DNA of 5,817 bases from contig JAJAYR010000103.1 in NCBI GenBank assembly GCA_026786155.1, positions 1 through 5,817 on the forward strand, given 5' to 3'. The translations under genes were made by a program, and so were the position numbers. Positions 5,262 through 5,817 of this stretch are shown in pieces (the first letter of the stretch is position 1; each line of letters starts with the position of its first letter). The notes under the pieces are model-generated. The model did no database searches. It saw only the letters and a list, made by a program, of their open reading frames with translations, and had not been told where the DNA came from. This DNA is from Pyrinomonadaceae bacterium (GTDB taxonomy: Bacteria > Acidobacteriota > Blastocatellia > Pyrinomonadales > Pyrinomonadaceae).

Positions 5262-5817
5262 AAAAATCAATTCCTAAATCGCGCATTTTTTGCGCCATCT
5301 TCTCCGCCGCTTCCTTGCCCGTCAAAATCAAATTCCCGTCTAAATCATACCAGCGAAGCCACTCGCCCGAAATACCTTCAAACTCGCCTTGCCAAAGTTT
5401 CGCCTCCAAACCGGCTTCCGTCAAAATCGTGTCGCTTTTCAATCTGAGACGTTTGCCGAAACCGAGTTCATAAACCTGCAAAACGCTTTCGCCCAAATTT
5501 CCGAATGGGTCAAGCACCACATAATAAGTTACGCCGATTCGCGCGTATTCCGTGAGTTTGCTCGTCAGTTCGTTGCCTTTGCGGTTGGAAACTATTTCCA
5601 CCGCGACATCCGGGACTTTGCCGAATTCCCAAACAAAATACGAACGATGCGCGTTCAAATCGAGATTGGCGGGCGTTTCCACATCCAAACTCAAAAACAT
5701 ATCCGGCACCAGCGGCGGTTGATGCACGGAAAAAAACAAACCGATATTTGAAGCGGCAAAAAACTTACGACATTCATCCGTTTCCACATCAATCGGTTTC
5801 CAAGAACTGTAAAGCGG
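5260..5817 (-). CDS. Uma2-family protein, 5'-truncated by window edge
   Basis: The last 185 residues are visible. The reading frame is open to the window edge and begins PLYSSWKPID, so the true start lies outside. A GTG at 5787 could start translation, but the preceding ten residues look like genuine protein. Uma2-family landmarks, numbered from the first visible residue, are VPDM with Asp39; YFVWEFGKVPDVAVEIVS (60-77) with Asp70 and Glu74; Lys87 and Tyr91; and GVTYYVVLDPFG (95-106). The end GEWLRWYDLDGNLI followed by MRDLGIDF is a common Uma2 C-terminus, here with a very short helical linker. The family has a predicted PD-(D/E)XK nuclease fold and unknown function. The gene ends 9 bp before nuoG, is co-directional and is probably co-transcribed and translationally coupled. 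It belongs to a different subgroup from the Uma2 gene between nuoJ and nuoK, so a recent local duplication is unlikely. Confidence 0.85.
   Translation of the reverse strand, partial: PLYSSWKPIDVETDECRKFFAASNIGLFFSVHQPPLVPDMFLSLDVETPANLDLNAHRSYFVWEFGKVPDVAVEIVSNRKGNELTSKLTEYARIGVTYYVVLDPFGNLGESVLQVYELGFGKRLRLKSDTILTEAGLEAKLWQGEFEGISGEWLRWYDLDGNLILTGKEAAEKMAQKMRDLGIDF

Noticed and set aside
5389..5751. Plus-strand open frame opposite the second Uma2 gene
   Set aside because: The minus strand carries clear Uma2 motifs over the same bases, and the plus-strand translation shows no recognisable domain.
5785..5787. GTG as the true start of the upstream Uma2 gene
   Set aside because: The frame stays open to the window edge with protein-like sequence (PLYSSWKPID), so the start is most likely outside the window.

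Overview
The window is part of a bacterial nuo operon, which encodes the proton-pumping NADH:quinone oxidoreductase (respiratory complex I). Every gene lies on the minus strand, so transcription runs from high to low coordinates. In that direction the order is: a 5'-truncated Uma2-family gene (5817-5260), nuoG (5250-2950), a mobile-element-like palindromic insertion (2714-2922), nuoH (2699-1611), a second and different palindromic repeat (1605-1537), nuoJ (1520-936), a second Uma2-family gene (918-271), a block of degenerate heptamer repeats (264-207), and the start of nuoK (196-1, cut by the window edge). No stretch longer than 250 bases lacks a gene. I see no tRNA, rRNA, CRISPR array or convincing promoter.

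The complex I genes look intact. NuoG belongs to the peripheral, electron-carrying arm. NuoH, NuoJ and NuoK are membrane-arm subunits. The order G-H-J-K is canonical except that nuoI is missing between nuoH and nuoJ. NuoI is the 8-iron ferredoxin-like subunit that carries electrons from NuoG towards the quinone site, so it is presumably encoded elsewhere in the genome. NuoG is also unusual. It has two complete CxxCxxCxxxC motifs where the E. coli and Thermus proteins, as I recall them, have one plus a single cysteine, and it has no cysteine at all after residue 199, so cluster N7 is absent.

Accessory DNA sits at almost every junction of the operon. Two dissimilar Uma2-family genes (predicted PD-(D/E)XK nuclease fold, role unknown) are inserted co-directionally with very short spacers. 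The nuoG-nuoH gap holds a roughly 209-bp element with 16-bp perfect terminal inverted repeats and six small triloop hairpins. The nuoH-nuoJ gap holds a 69-bp nested palindrome. The Uma2-nuoK gap is made of 7-bp units. In both palindromic elements the two inverted arms differ by paired, compensating base changes that keep the small hairpins intact. This is the most interesting signal in the window.

Taxonomy is an inference only. Balanced base composition, Uma2 genes inside housekeeping operons, abundant intergenic palindromes and a NuoG of this type would fit Acidobacteriota (Blastocatellia-like). Cyanobacteria-like or Planctomycete-like lineages also carry many Uma2 genes and are not excluded.
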